DNA of 39,582 nt from an uncultured Eubacteriales bacterium (GCA_900315665.1 OMZX01000033.1:1-39582), one strand, 5' to 3'. Positions 8,701-16,216 are shown, counted from the first letter of the stretch. A program made the numbers and translations. The notes: generated by a model from the letters alone, not told the origin.

Positions 8701-9978
8701 TTAGATCAGCGCCGGCAGCGTCATGGAAAACGCCGGGATAAATGCGCAGAGAAGCAGAACCACTGTGATACCAATGACATACGGAATAACCTCCTTCGAG
8801 AGGTCAATCAGGGAGACATTGGTGATACTTGATACGGCATACAGACTCATACCAACCGGCGGAGTCAGAAGACCGATCATTGAAGCCAAGATCATGATGA
8901 CACCGAACTGGATATAGTCCATACCGATTGCATCGATGATCGGCAGGAAGATCGGTGCGCAGATCAGGATGACGGCCGTGCCTTCCATGAACATGCCGAG
9001 GATAAACAACACGAAGATGATCAGGAGAATCAGGATATACGGGTTATTCGTGATACCGAGAAGTCCTGTGATGATCTGATTCGGCACCTTCTGATGAATC
9101 AAGAAGTATGCAAGGAAGTTTGCAATCGCAATGATGAACAGCGTCTTACAGCTCGTGATGATCGAATCATAGATGATCTTCATGAGGCTCTTCCAGGTCA
9201 GCGACTTATATACGATACCCGAAAGGAACAGTGCATAGAAGGTCGCGACGATGGCTGCCTCGGTCGGTGTGAAAAGGCCGCCCCAGATACCACCGATGAT
9301 AATGACTACAGTAAGTAAGGAAGGGATGGCTTCAAGGAAATATTTGCCTCTTGTCTTCCATGGCATCTTCGGCTGTACCGGGAAATGCTTCCGGACGGAA
9401 GTGATATAAACCGCAATCGCCATCGCAATCGCCATCATGGCACCGGGAACGAAGCCGGCCGCGAAAAGCTTCGCAACGGACGCACCAGTACAGGATGAAT
9501 AAACGACAAATGGAATAGACGGCGGGATAACCGGACCGATCGTCGAGGAAGCTGCTGTGATACCGGCACTGAACCTATGATCATAACCCGCATCATCCAT
9601 GGCCTTCATCTCGATGACACCGAGACCCGCTGCATCCGCAACCGCTGCGCCCGACATACCAGAGAAAATAACCGATGAAAAAATGTTTACCTGGCCAAGT
9701 CCTCCCGGCCAGTGTCCGACACACGCCTGTGCGAAGTTAAAGATTCTGTCCGTGATACCGCCAGTATTCATGAGATTGCCGGCGAGAATAAAGAAAGGAA
9801 TCGCCAGCATCGTGAAACCGGTGGTACCATTATAGATTCTCTGTGCCATAACTGCGAGAATCTTCGAATAACCAAGTGCCGAGAAGATACCCGCACTGGT
9901 GATGCCCATGGCGATACATACCGGCACGCCGATCAGCATGAGTCCGATCAGCACTACAACTACGATAAACGCAACCAT
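8701..9978 (-). CDS. dctM: TRAP transporter large permease (DctM-like)
   Basis: This 425-residue membrane protein has about a dozen hydrophobic helices and the DctM hallmarks GMSGAAVADAAGLG, IPPSIPFVVYSS and LTPPVGMSLY. It forms the transport channel and is driven by a cation gradient. AAAGG about nine bases upstream of the ATG supports the start at 9978. It is separated from the binding-protein gene by about 120 bases containing a perfect palindrome, an arrangement that would let the binding protein be made in excess over the permeases. Confidence 0.95.
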   Translation of the reverse strand: MVAFIVVVVLIGLMLIGVPVCIAMGITSAGIFSALGYSKILAVMAQRIYNGTTGFTMLAIPFFILAGNLMNTGGITDRIFNFAQACVGHWPGGLGQVNIFSSVIFSGMSGAAVADAAGLGVIEMKAMDDAGYDHRFSAGITAASSTIGPVIPPSIPFVVYSSCTGASVAKLFAAGFVPGAMMAIAMAIAVYITSVRKHFPVQPKMPWKTRGKYFLEAIPSLLTVVIIIGGIWGGLFTPTEAAIVATFYALFLSGIVYKSLTWKSLMKIIYDSIITSCKTLFIIAIANFLAYFLIHQKVPNQIITGLLGITNNPYILILLIIFVLFILGMFMEGTAVILICAPIFLPIIDAIGMDYIQFGVIMILASMIGLLTPPVGMSLYAVSSITNVSLIDLSKEVIPYVIGITVVLLLCAFIPAFSMTLPALI

Positions 9979-10014
9979 AAACGTAACCTTTCTATAAGGA
10001 AGTTTGATATAGAT

Positions 10015-10041
10015 AGAGCATCATGCAGTGCATGATGCTCT
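10015..10041 (-). other. perfect 13-bp stem palindrome between dctP and dctM
   Basis: AGAGCATCATGCA at 10015-10027 and TGCATGATGCTCT at 10029-10041 are exact inverted copies around a single G. No T run follows on the minus strand, so it is not a classical terminator. In transcripts it would give a very stable hairpin between the binding-protein and permease cistrons, a usual place for mRNA processing or stabilising elements. Confidence 0.7.
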
Positions 10042-10099
10042 AAAATGCTGTTCACCAGTGAAGGAGACTTTTATCACCGGTGAGCCGCTGGTGTAGGCA

Positions 10100-11233
10100 T
10101 TAGACCTTGGTATCAGCTACCATCTGAAGGAACTTGTCCATATCGTCCTTGGAGCCTTCATACTCTGCGATCTTGTCCCATGCCGGCTGCATCGCTGCCT
10201 TGAAGGCATCCATATCAACCTCGGTTACGGTCATACCAGCTTCGCCGAGCTTCTTGATGTAATCAGCTTCGCCGTTCTGAACCTCTTCACGCATCTGCTT
10301 CTTCGCAACGTCTGCAGCGGAGGTTACCCAGCCCTTCTGCTCATCCGTGAGACCTTCCCAGAAATCGTTTGAAACGGTCAGGTTAACAGCCTCCCAGGTG
10401 TGACGGTCAAGTGTCAGATACTTCTGATTTGCTTCCCACATCTTGTTGTTATAGATTGTAGAAAGCGGGTTCTCCTGGCCATCTACAGTGCCCTGCTTAA
10501 GAGCGGTGATGAGCTCGTTAAATGCAATCTGCTGTACGTCTGCGCCGAGTGCTTCGAAGCAGGCAACCTTCTGTACCTCGTTCGGCGTACGGATCTTGAG
10601 GCCCTTTACATCCTCCGGAGCCTTAACCTCACGTTTTGAGTTCGTGAGGCATCTGAAACCATAGTCCCAAGGACCAATATTGTGGAGTCCCTTGCTCTCA
10701 AGAGTGCCATCGCTTACCCAGTCATTGAACGGTCCGTCAACTACAGCGTAGGCCTGCTCGTAGGATGTGAAAACATACGGTGCAATCGGCAGTGCATAAC
10801 GAATATCATACTTATCGAGTGAACCCTGAGAGATGAGGCATGCCTGAATCGCATTGATAGCGGTCTGCTCTGCCATTTCCTTTGCGTTACCGAGCTCTGA
10901 GTTCGGGTGAATCTCTACGGTCATAGCGCCGTTTGAAGCCTTTTCAAGCTCTGACTTAAAGGTCTCAGCTGCGTTGGTTACCGGCTCACCAGGTGCACCG
11001 AAGTGTCCGAGAACGATCGTGATTGCGTCGGCTGCAGGAGCGGCTGCCTCTGTCGCTGCAGCTGTAGTTTCTGCTTTTGCTTCTGCCGCTGCTGCGGTTG
11101 TCTCAGCGGCTGCCGCTGCTGTCGTCGCTGCCGGTGCGGCTGTCGTGGTCGTCGGTGTGTTGTAGCTTCCGCAGGCTGCCAGTGAAACCAGCGTTGCTGC
11201 ACTCAGAACTACCGATAAAGCTCTTCTTTTCAT
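10100..11233 (-). CDS. dctP: TRAP transporter substrate-binding lipoprotein (DctP-like)
   Basis: The likely start is ATG at 11233, with GGGAGG eight bases upstream, giving 377 residues; an ATG 17 codons earlier lacks such a site. A lipoprotein signal ends in LAAC with Cys21. A linker of about 50 residues rich in Ala, Thr and Glu precedes the ligand-binding domain. The DctP signatures KGLKIRTP, FNELITALKQGTVDGQENPL and the C-terminal helix are clear. The Arg in KIRTP usually binds a substrate carboxylate, so an organic acid is likely; which one is unknown. A CCGGT-centred palindrome and a promoter-like pair lie upstream. Confidence 0.93.
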   Translation of the reverse strand: MKRRALSVVLSAATLVSLAACGSYNTPTTTTAAPAATTAAAAAETTAAAAEAKAETTAAATEAAAPAADAITIVLGHFGAPGEPVTNAAETFKSELEKASNGAMTVEIHPNSELGNAKEMAEQTAINAIQACLISQGSLDKYDIRYALPIAPYVFTSYEQAYAVVDGPFNDWVSDGTLESKGLHNIGPWDYGFRCLTNSKREVKAPEDVKGLKIRTPNEVQKVACFEALGADVQQIAFNELITALKQGTVDGQENPLSTIYNNKMWEANQKYLTLDRHTWEAVNLTVSNDFWEGLTDEQKGWVTSAADVAKKQMREEVQNGEADYIKKLGEAGMTVTEVDMDAFKAAMQPAWDKIAEYEGSKDDMDKFLQMVADTKV

Positions 11234-11318
11234 AAGAAATGCCTCCCTTTTGTTGGAAATGACCGATTTTTTGAGAATTTGCATTCATTTTTATGCAAGA
11301 TTCCCAATTGCTGCTATC

Positions 11319-11346
11319 ATGTTAGCACTTGTCGAAAATTTCGCAA
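11319..11346 (-). promoter_or_regulatory. putative promoter of the TRAP operon
   Basis: On the minus strand TTGCGA (11346-11341) and TAACAT (11324-11319) are 16 bases apart, with TGC before the -10 box. The leader to the dctP ATG would be about 80 bases. Both boxes are imperfect. Confidence 0.35.
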
Positions 11347-11354
11347 TAAGGGAT

Positions 11355-11366
11355 TTAACCGGTTTA
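11355..11366. promoter_or_regulatory. CCGGT-centred palindrome upstream of the TRAP promoter
   Basis: TTAACCGGTTTA is a 12-base dyad with one mismatched pair and a central CG, as in LacI/GntR-type operators. It ends eight bases upstream of the putative -35 box. A perfect version of the same pattern lies in the same position before the reductase gene at 36390-36403. The regulator is not in this window. Confidence 0.4.
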
Positions 11367-11450
11367 CCAAGAAAGACGTGCACTATTTTGCGAAGTTCGT
11401 TCCGGTATGAACTGTGGGTATATTATATTTATCTAATATATTTTTATATT

Positions 11451-11543
11451 ATGTGACAATGGGGACGGTTCTCTCTGTCAGCTTTTGGATGTCCCTTGGA
11501 CATGTAAAAAGCTGACAGAGAGAACCGTCCCCATTTGTCACAT
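11451..11543. repeat. long interspersed palindrome with GGGGACGGTTCTC arms
   Basis: The arm at 11451-11486 pairs with 11507-11543 over 36 positions with a single extra A. The centre holds a second stem, ATGTCC (11489-11494) with GGACAT (11498-11503). Arms carrying the core GGGGACGGTTCTC recur in many Firmicutes genomes and resemble REP-type elements mobilised by IS200-like (RAYT) transposases; that link is from memory. The right arm touches the stop codon of the deacetylase gene, so the element may also terminate its transcript. Confidence 0.75.
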
Positions 11544-12688
11544 TATGAAATCTTGTCGAGTGTACTGAAGGTGTATCCCTGCTGCTCCCAGCCCGTCAGG
11601 AGTTCGTCGAGGATGGAGGCATTGGTCGAGGAAACACAGTGGAGGAGGACGATGGCGCCGGGGTGAATCCGCCGGTTTAGCGTAGCCAGGGCTGTCTCCC
11701 GGGACGGCTGCTTCTTCACGTTCCAGTCGAGATGGGCGACACTCCAGAGAATCGTCCGATAGCCCATGGCCTGGGCTTCCTGTAGCTGTGCTGTGCTGAC
11801 AGAGCCCTCCGGCGGACGATAAAAGCGTGGCATCTGATAGCCGGTCGTCTGATAAAAGAGATCAGAATTTGATTTGAGCTGGTTCCAGAAGGCTTCATGC
11901 GTTGTGATTGTCGCCATGGATGGATGCTTCATCGTGTGATTGCCGACGATATGTCCTTCTGCGACCATCCTCTTCACAAGGTCAGGCTGAGATTTTAGAT
12001 AAGAGCCGGTCACGAAAAACGTTCCATGGATGCCATGTTTTTTTAGTACATCAAGGAATGTCGGTGTGTAGCCATTTTCATAGCCTTCATCGAAGGTGAG
12101 ATAGATGACCTTCGAGGTGGTGTCAGACGAACGTGAATAGCCGCTGTAGGTATGCATTGTCGCCTCATCGATATTACCAAGCGGGATGGAATTCGCACCG
12201 CTGTAGGAGTTACCCCAGCCGCCCTTGTTGCCGCCGCCCGCGGGCGCCTTCTGAAGATCTGCCCAGGCTTCGTCATCCGATTTCACCGGTGTGGTGTAGT
12301 CATAGCTGCCGTCGAAGTCCGTAACCGTCTTGTCATTACCAATTTCACTTGTAGTCGTGACAACAGTTTTATAGGCATCGTTGATTGTGTCAGTTGTTGA
12401 GAGACTTGCAACATTGTCAATCGAGGATTCGCTCGCCGCGTTTGCATTGACAGTCTTATGATCATTGACGGCATAAGTAGATGTTGTATCTCCTGAAGCA
12501 GCTGAGGTTTGAGCTTCCTCGGATACAGTCACATAGCCGGGGCCAAATCCGTTTTCAGCATGTACGGCCGCCGCTACACCATGCCGGATGGTCGCAGCAT
12601 ATGTTGTGAAAATGTAGAAGCTTGAACCCAGCATAGCCGATGCCATGACCGCCATTATTCTTAAAGTTGCCGCTCTCTTTCGTTTCAT
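11543..12688 (-). CDS. pdaA: PdaA-like polysaccharide deacetylase
   Basis: This 381-residue protein has an N-terminal membrane anchor or signal (residues 8-32), a Ser/Thr/Ala-rich linker to about residue 145, and a C-terminal NodB deacetylase domain. The motifs LTFDEGYENGYTP, GNHTMKHPS and RPPEGSVS match B. subtilis PdaA, where the first motif reads TFDNGYENGY, rather than ordinary TFDDG enzymes. The two His of HTMKH should bind the metal. PdaA acts on N-acetylmuramic acid to make muramic delta-lactam in spore cortex; a vegetative wall role is possible here. GGGAG nine bases upstream supports the start. The stop overlaps the long palindrome. Confidence 0.85.
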   Translation of the reverse strand: MKRKRAATLRIMAVMASAMLGSSFYIFTTYAATIRHGVAAAVHAENGFGPGYVTVSEEAQTSAASGDTTSTYAVNDHKTVNANAASESSIDNVASLSTTDTINDAYKTVVTTTSEIGNDKTVTDFDGSYDYTTPVKSDDEAWADLQKAPAGGGNKGGWGNSYSGANSIPLGNIDEATMHTYSGYSRSSDTTSKVIYLTFDEGYENGYTPTFLDVLKKHGIHGTFFVTGSYLKSQPDLVKRMVAEGHIVGNHTMKHPSMATITTHEAFWNQLKSNSDLFYQTTGYQMPRFYRPPEGSVSTAQLQEAQAMGYRTILWSVAHLDWNVKKQPSRETALATLNRRIHPGAIVLLHCVSSTNASILDELLTGWEQQGYTFSTLDKIS

Positions 12689-12736
12689 ATTTTCATACTC
12701 CCTGAAATGTCATGATTCAACACTTCATATGCGTGC

Positions 12737-13021
12737 TTAAAAATTATACCCGTACGACAGTACCGGCTTCACGGTGCCCTTCAGAAGCTTCTTCGCTGCA
12801 TCTCCGTCCACCGGCTCCACCTCGATATGAAAAATTCTCGTCGGAATCGGCTCCTTCCGTCCGAACTTCCGGATGTCCAGCTTCGCGCCGCACCCGCAGG
12901 CACCGACCTCTTCTGATGCCCAGTCATGGAAGCCTATGCCTCCTTCAGCCAAAATTCCCTTGGCTTTTTCCCAATCCTGTTCGTCTTTCGACTGATACAC
13001 CAGAACCTTCTTTACCGCCAT
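12737..13021 (-). CDS. small hypothetical protein with a CGCG motif, 94 aa
   Basis: The start at 13021 (MAVKKVLVYQ) is preferred because GGAGG lies about six bases upstream; an ATG six codons earlier has no such site. The protein has a strand-helix opening (VLVYQSKDEQDWEKAKGIL), a central ACGCGAKLDI segment with two Cys that could bind a metal, and a second strand-helix unit (FHIEVEPVDGDAAKKLL). This would suit a small alpha/beta ferredoxin-like fold such as DUF2007, but I do not recognise the family with confidence. It is a single gene between the deacetylase and the peroxidase. Confidence 0.7.
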   Translation of the reverse strand: MAVKKVLVYQSKDEQDWEKAKGILAEGGIGFHDWASEEVGACGCGAKLDIRKFGRKEPIPTRIFHIEVEPVDGDAAKKLLKGTVKPVLSYGYNF

Positions 13022-13177
13022 ACTGTACCTCCACTTCATCTAATTTCCTTTTTATTAAATGCATCATACCATAAAACCCATTATAAACAATCGCCACCAC
13101 TCCTAAAGTGTGTGGTTTTTTTGTATCATCAGAGGAAAAGCATCCCTGATGATATGGACTAAAGTCACTAAAAGAAA

Positions 13178-13208
13178 AGCCGGATAGATGCATCACACAT
13201 CTATCCAG
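13178..13208 (-). terminator. terminator of the glutathione peroxidase gene
   Basis: GGATAGATG at 13182-13190 pairs with CATCTATCC at 13198-13206. On the minus strand the stem is followed by CTTTTCTTTTAG. It lies about 85 bases beyond the peroxidase stop. Confidence 0.6.
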
Positions 13209-13292
13209 CTATATACAAACCTACATCATCAGAAATATCAGTATGTCACGATAACTCAGCATTGCAACGCCAGTAAGTATTCATACCATGCC

Positions 13293-13838
13293 TTACAGCA
13301 GTGCTGCTACCTGCTTCTCGACATCCTTCATGTCATGCGTCGGCTCAAAGCGTGCTACGACATTGCCGTCCCGGTCGACAAGAAACTTCGTGAAATTCCA
13401 CTTGATCTCCGGATTGTTCTTATAATCCTTGTCGATCTTTGTAAGCATCGCACTCATCATGAGCGCCGTCGGACCCTTGCCGAAGCCCTCGAAGCTCTTC
13501 TGACTCTTGAGATATTTGTAAAGCGGCAATGCTCCCTCACCGTTTACTTCACTTTTCTTATACTGCGGGAACCGTGTGTTGTACTTGAGCTGGCAGAACT
13601 CGTGAATTTCCTCATCCGTACCCGGCGTCTGTCCTGCAAACTGGTTGCACGGCACATCGATGATCTCAAGTCCCTGCCCATGATACTTCTCATACATCTC
13701 CTCAAGCGGCTTATAATGCGGTGTGAACCCGCAGCCCGTCGCTGTGTTTACGATAAGCATTACCTTTCCCTTGAAATCAGCCATCGAAACCTCAGAGCCA
13801 TCCGGCTTCGGTAATGTGTAATCATAGATTGTCGCCAT
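13293..13838 (-). CDS. glutathione peroxidase (Cys type)
   Basis: This 181-residue thioredoxin-fold peroxidase has Cys36 in NTATGCGFT as the peroxidatic residue. Gln70 in CNQFAGQ and the Trp and Asn in WNFTKF complete the catalytic tetrad. The codon at position 36 is an ordinary Cys codon, not UGA. Bacterial members usually use thioredoxin and reduce hydroperoxides in the cytoplasm. AGGAGG seven bases before the ATG supports the start. It stands 65 bases downstream of the RsiV-like gene and may belong to the same minus-strand transcript, which would suit a stress response. Confidence 0.95.
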   Translation of the reverse strand: MATIYDYTLPKPDGSEVSMADFKGKVMLIVNTATGCGFTPHYKPLEEMYEKYHGQGLEIIDVPCNQFAGQTPGTDEEIHEFCQLKYNTRFPQYKKSEVNGEGALPLYKYLKSQKSFEGFGKGPTALMMSAMLTKIDKDYKNNPEIKWNFTKFLVDRDGNVVARFEPTHDMKDVEKQVAALL

Positions 13839-13903
13839 ATCAAACCTCCTCGGTGCTTTTAATTTTGTTTACAATTAGATTGTACGCAATACATCATTTT
13901 TTG

Positions 13904-14959
13904 TCAACGATCTTTTTCGATTACTGCCTGCACCTCTTTCAGCGGGAAGCTGAAGGTCTGCTCACCCATGTACATCGGTGCAACATTGCCCTGACCCATC
14001 GAGATCACGAGGTTTTCGTCCGCATCGATGTAGAATTCCTGATCGGCATCGATTGATTTGAAATCATCCTCCGGCATGTCAGAATCGAGGAAGTAGGTGA
14101 TGCTGCTGTCTGCGGCTTCACGTGCCTTCATTTCCTTCTTGATATCATCAGACAATACCTTTACATAATCGCCGGTCGGGAAGAGATCCTTTAAGTGCAT
14201 CTGCTTACCCGTCGTCCGGTCGATCGTATAGTAATGTCTCTCCGTGTAGCTGTCTGCGTTTTCCATGAAAGCTTCAAGGCAAATCGAATACCATTTGTCT
14301 GTATCTGTCACTGTCACTGTCTTTACATCGAGGGAACCATAGCCTTCGGACTTCAGACTCTCCTTGAACTCGCTGATTAGCCGGTCTGTCGTCGCCTGCA
14401 TATCCGCGGTGATATTCGTGATAGACTTATTCGCTGCCTTCAGATTCTGCTCCTGTGAGGAAGCTCCCGGGGTTACAGCACCCAGCATCATCTCCTCTGA
14501 TTGTCCATCCTGCGAGCCTTCCACTGCAGCATCACCACTATTGGCACTTGCCGCCGTATCGGAATCTGCATCATAAACGCCTGCTACAGCGCCATCCATA
14601 GCTGCTCCATCTATAGCTGCTCCATCCATTATGTTTTCACTGGCTTCATTGTTATAAACACCAGCCACGGGAGCAGAATCCGCATCATAAGCACCTGCGA
14701 CGGCAACATCCGTTTCATCGCCGATATTCGTTCCATCATTGGCGGAAAACATCGCCATCTCCGGCACATCGACATCCGCCGTATGGTTCCCGTCATCATA
14801 ATGATAATTCCGGATGGTCACGGCCTGGAAGAAGGCACCCACAACCGGCAGGCCCTGTGTCGCCCGTGCTACACCGGCGCCAGTGTTCGGCAGAATGATC
14901 ATCAGCACAAGTGCCGCCGCCACTGCACCCGGCCAGACGGACCTCTTCGTTCGCTTCAT
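13904..14959 (-). CDS. RsiV-like membrane protein with C-terminal DUF3298-type domain
   Basis: This 351-residue protein starts almost directly with a membrane helix (AVAAALVLMIILP). An extracellular acidic, Ala-rich region with repeated VAGVYDADS-like segments follows (about residues 85-150). The C-terminal part (YYTIDRTTGKQMHLKDLF, then FYIDADENLVISMGQG) resembles the DUF3298 domain of RsiV, which binds lysozyme. It directly follows an ECF sigma gene, as RsiV follows SigV. The cytoplasmic part is only about ten residues, too short for a normal anti-sigma domain, and no well-spaced ribosome site precedes the ATG. An in-frame TGA four codons upstream rules out extension. It may be a partner or sensor rather than a true anti-sigma factor. 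Confidence 0.65.
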   Translation of the reverse strand: MKRTKRSVWPGAVAAALVLMIILPNTGAGVARATQGLPVVGAFFQAVTIRNYHYDDGNHTADVDVPEMAMFSANDGTNIGDETDVAVAGAYDADSAPVAGVYNNEASENIMDGAAIDGAAMDGAVAGVYDADSDTAASANSGDAAVEGSQDGQSEEMMLGAVTPGASSQEQNLKAANKSITNITADMQATTDRLISEFKESLKSEGYGSLDVKTVTVTDTDKWYSICLEAFMENADSYTERHYYTIDRTTGKQMHLKDLFPTGDYVKVLSDDIKKEMKAREAADSSITYFLDSDMPEDDFKSIDADQEFYIDADENLVISMGQGNVAPMYMGEQTFSFPLKEVQAVIEKDR

Positions 14960-14988
14960 ATGGATAATTCATCTATCTCATCCCTTCC

Positions 14989-15630
14989 TTAAACAATTAT
15001 ATCCGATTTCAGAAGCTCCTTTCGGAGTCCCTCCCGCATGCGATGGAGGTTCACCTTTATGAAGCTTTCATTTCTACCGTATCGGTCGCAGATTTCTTCG
15101 ATCGAGTCCATATAGAAATACCTGCGCACGAAGATATTTCGTTTCTCCTCGGGGAGTGTCGAAAGGTAAGCATTGATCACTTCTGAAAGTGCTTTATGGT
15201 CGACAGATTCGGAAACATTGTCCTTTGACGGCACCATACAATCCGTGAGCTCGTCAAGCGCCACATTGTAGCGGGAGCCCTCGCGTTTTTTCGCTGTGTC
15301 GCGCCGATACATATTGATGGCGAGATTTCTGGTGATACAGCCGACATAGGACTTGAGGCACTGAGGGCGCTCCGGTGGAATCGAATTCCAGGTCCGAAGC
15401 CAAGTGTCATTCAGGCACTCCTCGGTGTCGCTCTCGTCCGCCAGGATATGAAAGCCGATCGTGAAGCAGTACTTCCCATACTTCTGCTGCAGATCTCCGA
15501 TGGCCTCTTCGATTCGCGCGAAGAATCGCTCGATGATGCTTTCATCGGATGGCTGCGCTTCTTCTTTATTTTCTATTTTTCTTTCATCTATCGTGCTCAC
15601 AAAAACCTCCCGCGGAATCTGATCGATCAT
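14989..15630 (-). CDS. ECF-type RNA polymerase sigma factor (SigV-like)
   Basis: This 213-residue protein has region 2 (DTEECLNDTWLRTWNSIP, then ITRNLAINMYRR), a short linker, and region 4 (LPEEKRNIFVRRYFYMDSIEE plus a helix-turn-helix ending in NLHRMREGL). An N-terminal extension of about 40 residues precedes region 2. AGGTG eight bases upstream supports the ATG at 15630. An RsiV-like membrane protein is encoded 29 bases downstream. Upstream is TGTAAC-N16-CGTC, close to ECF promoters, so autoregulation is likely. Its targets would be envelope-stress genes, by analogy with SigV. Confidence 0.88.
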   Translation of the reverse strand: MIDQIPREVFVSTIDERKIENKEEAQPSDESIIERFFARIEEAIGDLQQKYGKYCFTIGFHILADESDTEECLNDTWLRTWNSIPPERPQCLKSYVGCITRNLAINMYRRDTAKKREGSRYNVALDELTDCMVPSKDNVSESVDHKALSEVINAYLSTLPEEKRNIFVRRYFYMDSIEEICDRYGRNESFIKVNLHRMREGLRKELLKSDIIV

Positions 15631-15647
15631 TTCCGTTCACCTATAGG

Positions 15648-15673
15648 GACGCAATTCTTCCCATTGGGTTACA
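15648..15673 (-). promoter_or_regulatory. putative ECF-type promoter of the sigma factor gene
   Basis: On the minus strand TGTAAC (15673-15668) and CGTC (15651-15648) are exactly 16 bases apart. Known ECF sites of B. subtilis read TGAAAC-N16/17-CGTC, so only one -35 base differs. The transcript would begin about ten bases before the ATG, with AGGTG near its 5' end. Confidence 0.5.
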
Positions 15674-15772
15674 CCTTTTCTGCAATTTCTAGCTTTTCAT
15701 ATTAAATTTGGTGTGGCTGCAGTCTTTTTGACTCCTGCTTAAAAGCTTTCAATCTCGTCTGAAAAAACGAAA

Positions 15773-16216
15773 CAGATAATTTGGCCGCACCTCTTTTTCA
15801 TCTGCCGTTATAAAGCACGTCTGGCAGATGGATTGCGCTTCTACCCTTATCCGTCTGTCGTCATGAATTCACATCGGCAGATGGATTGCACCTCTACCTT
15901 TATCCGTCTGTCGTCATAAATTCACATCGGCAGATGGATTTCCGAGTTTCCCTTATCCATCTGCCTAATTTGATAATAGCTCCAATGAAATTATCGATAA
16001 CCAGCAGATGGAAAGCCCTTCTCCTCAAATCTATCTGCCTGCATATTAAAATTCAAGCAGATATATTAACCAAATCCCCTAATCCATCAGTCACATTTCA
16101 AAACTCCAGGCAGATGGAAACGGCTCACATCTAATTCCATCTTCCATTCAACGCATAGAGACCCTGAAAAGGCAAAAAAGCAGCAGATAGAATCATGAAA
16201 ACCATGATTTTATCTG
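15773..16216. repeat. array of eight 33-base palindromic units with 20- or 40-base spacers
   Basis: Units beginning CAGAT and ending ATCTG (or close variants) lie at 15773-15804, 15825-15857, 15878-15910, 15931-15963, 16005-16037, 16058-16090, 16111-16143 and 16184-16216. Seven are exactly 33 bases and one is 32. Spacers are 20, 20, 20, 41, 20, 20 and 40 bases. Most arms form 8-9 pairs (CAGATGGAT with ATCCATCTG), some kept through G-T pairs. The second and third units plus spacers are near-identical 53-base tandem copies; the rest have diverged. The right arm of one unit can also pair with the left arm of the next, giving two alternative folding registers. It fills most of the 747-base gap between the GltD-like and sigma genes. 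No cas gene is near. Confidence 0.85.
16171..16216 (-). terminator. terminator of the GltD-like gene (last array unit)
   Basis: The unit at 16184-16216 folds into 14 continuous pairs, including one G-T, around a five-base loop. On the minus strand it is followed by CTGCTTTTTT. This is the one array unit that forms a full rho-independent terminator. It lies about 160 bases past the stop of the GltD-like gene; the stretch between, 16217-16377, shows nothing else. Confidence 0.7.

Noticed and set aside
10974-11202. Ala/Val-rich or Arg/Gln-rich frames over the dctP linker
   Set aside because: These are alternative readings of the repetitive GCT/GCA linker codons of the lipoprotein.
13124-13154. 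Terminator for the small CGCG gene or peroxidase
   Set aside because: A nine-pair hairpin exists, but the flanking run on the minus strand is A, not T, and the location is upstream of the CGCG gene.
13293-13838. Selenocysteine glutathione peroxidase
   Set aside because: The active-site codon is a normal Cys codon and there is no in-frame TGA.
14960-14988. Longer N-terminus for the RsiV-like protein
   Set aside because: An in-frame TGA lies four codons upstream, and the alternative ATG is in another frame that gives no anti-sigma-like sequence.
15773-16216. CRISPR array
   Set aside because: The repeated parts are inverted arms within each unit, the direct repeats are very degenerate, spacers are short and partly alike, and no cas gene is present.
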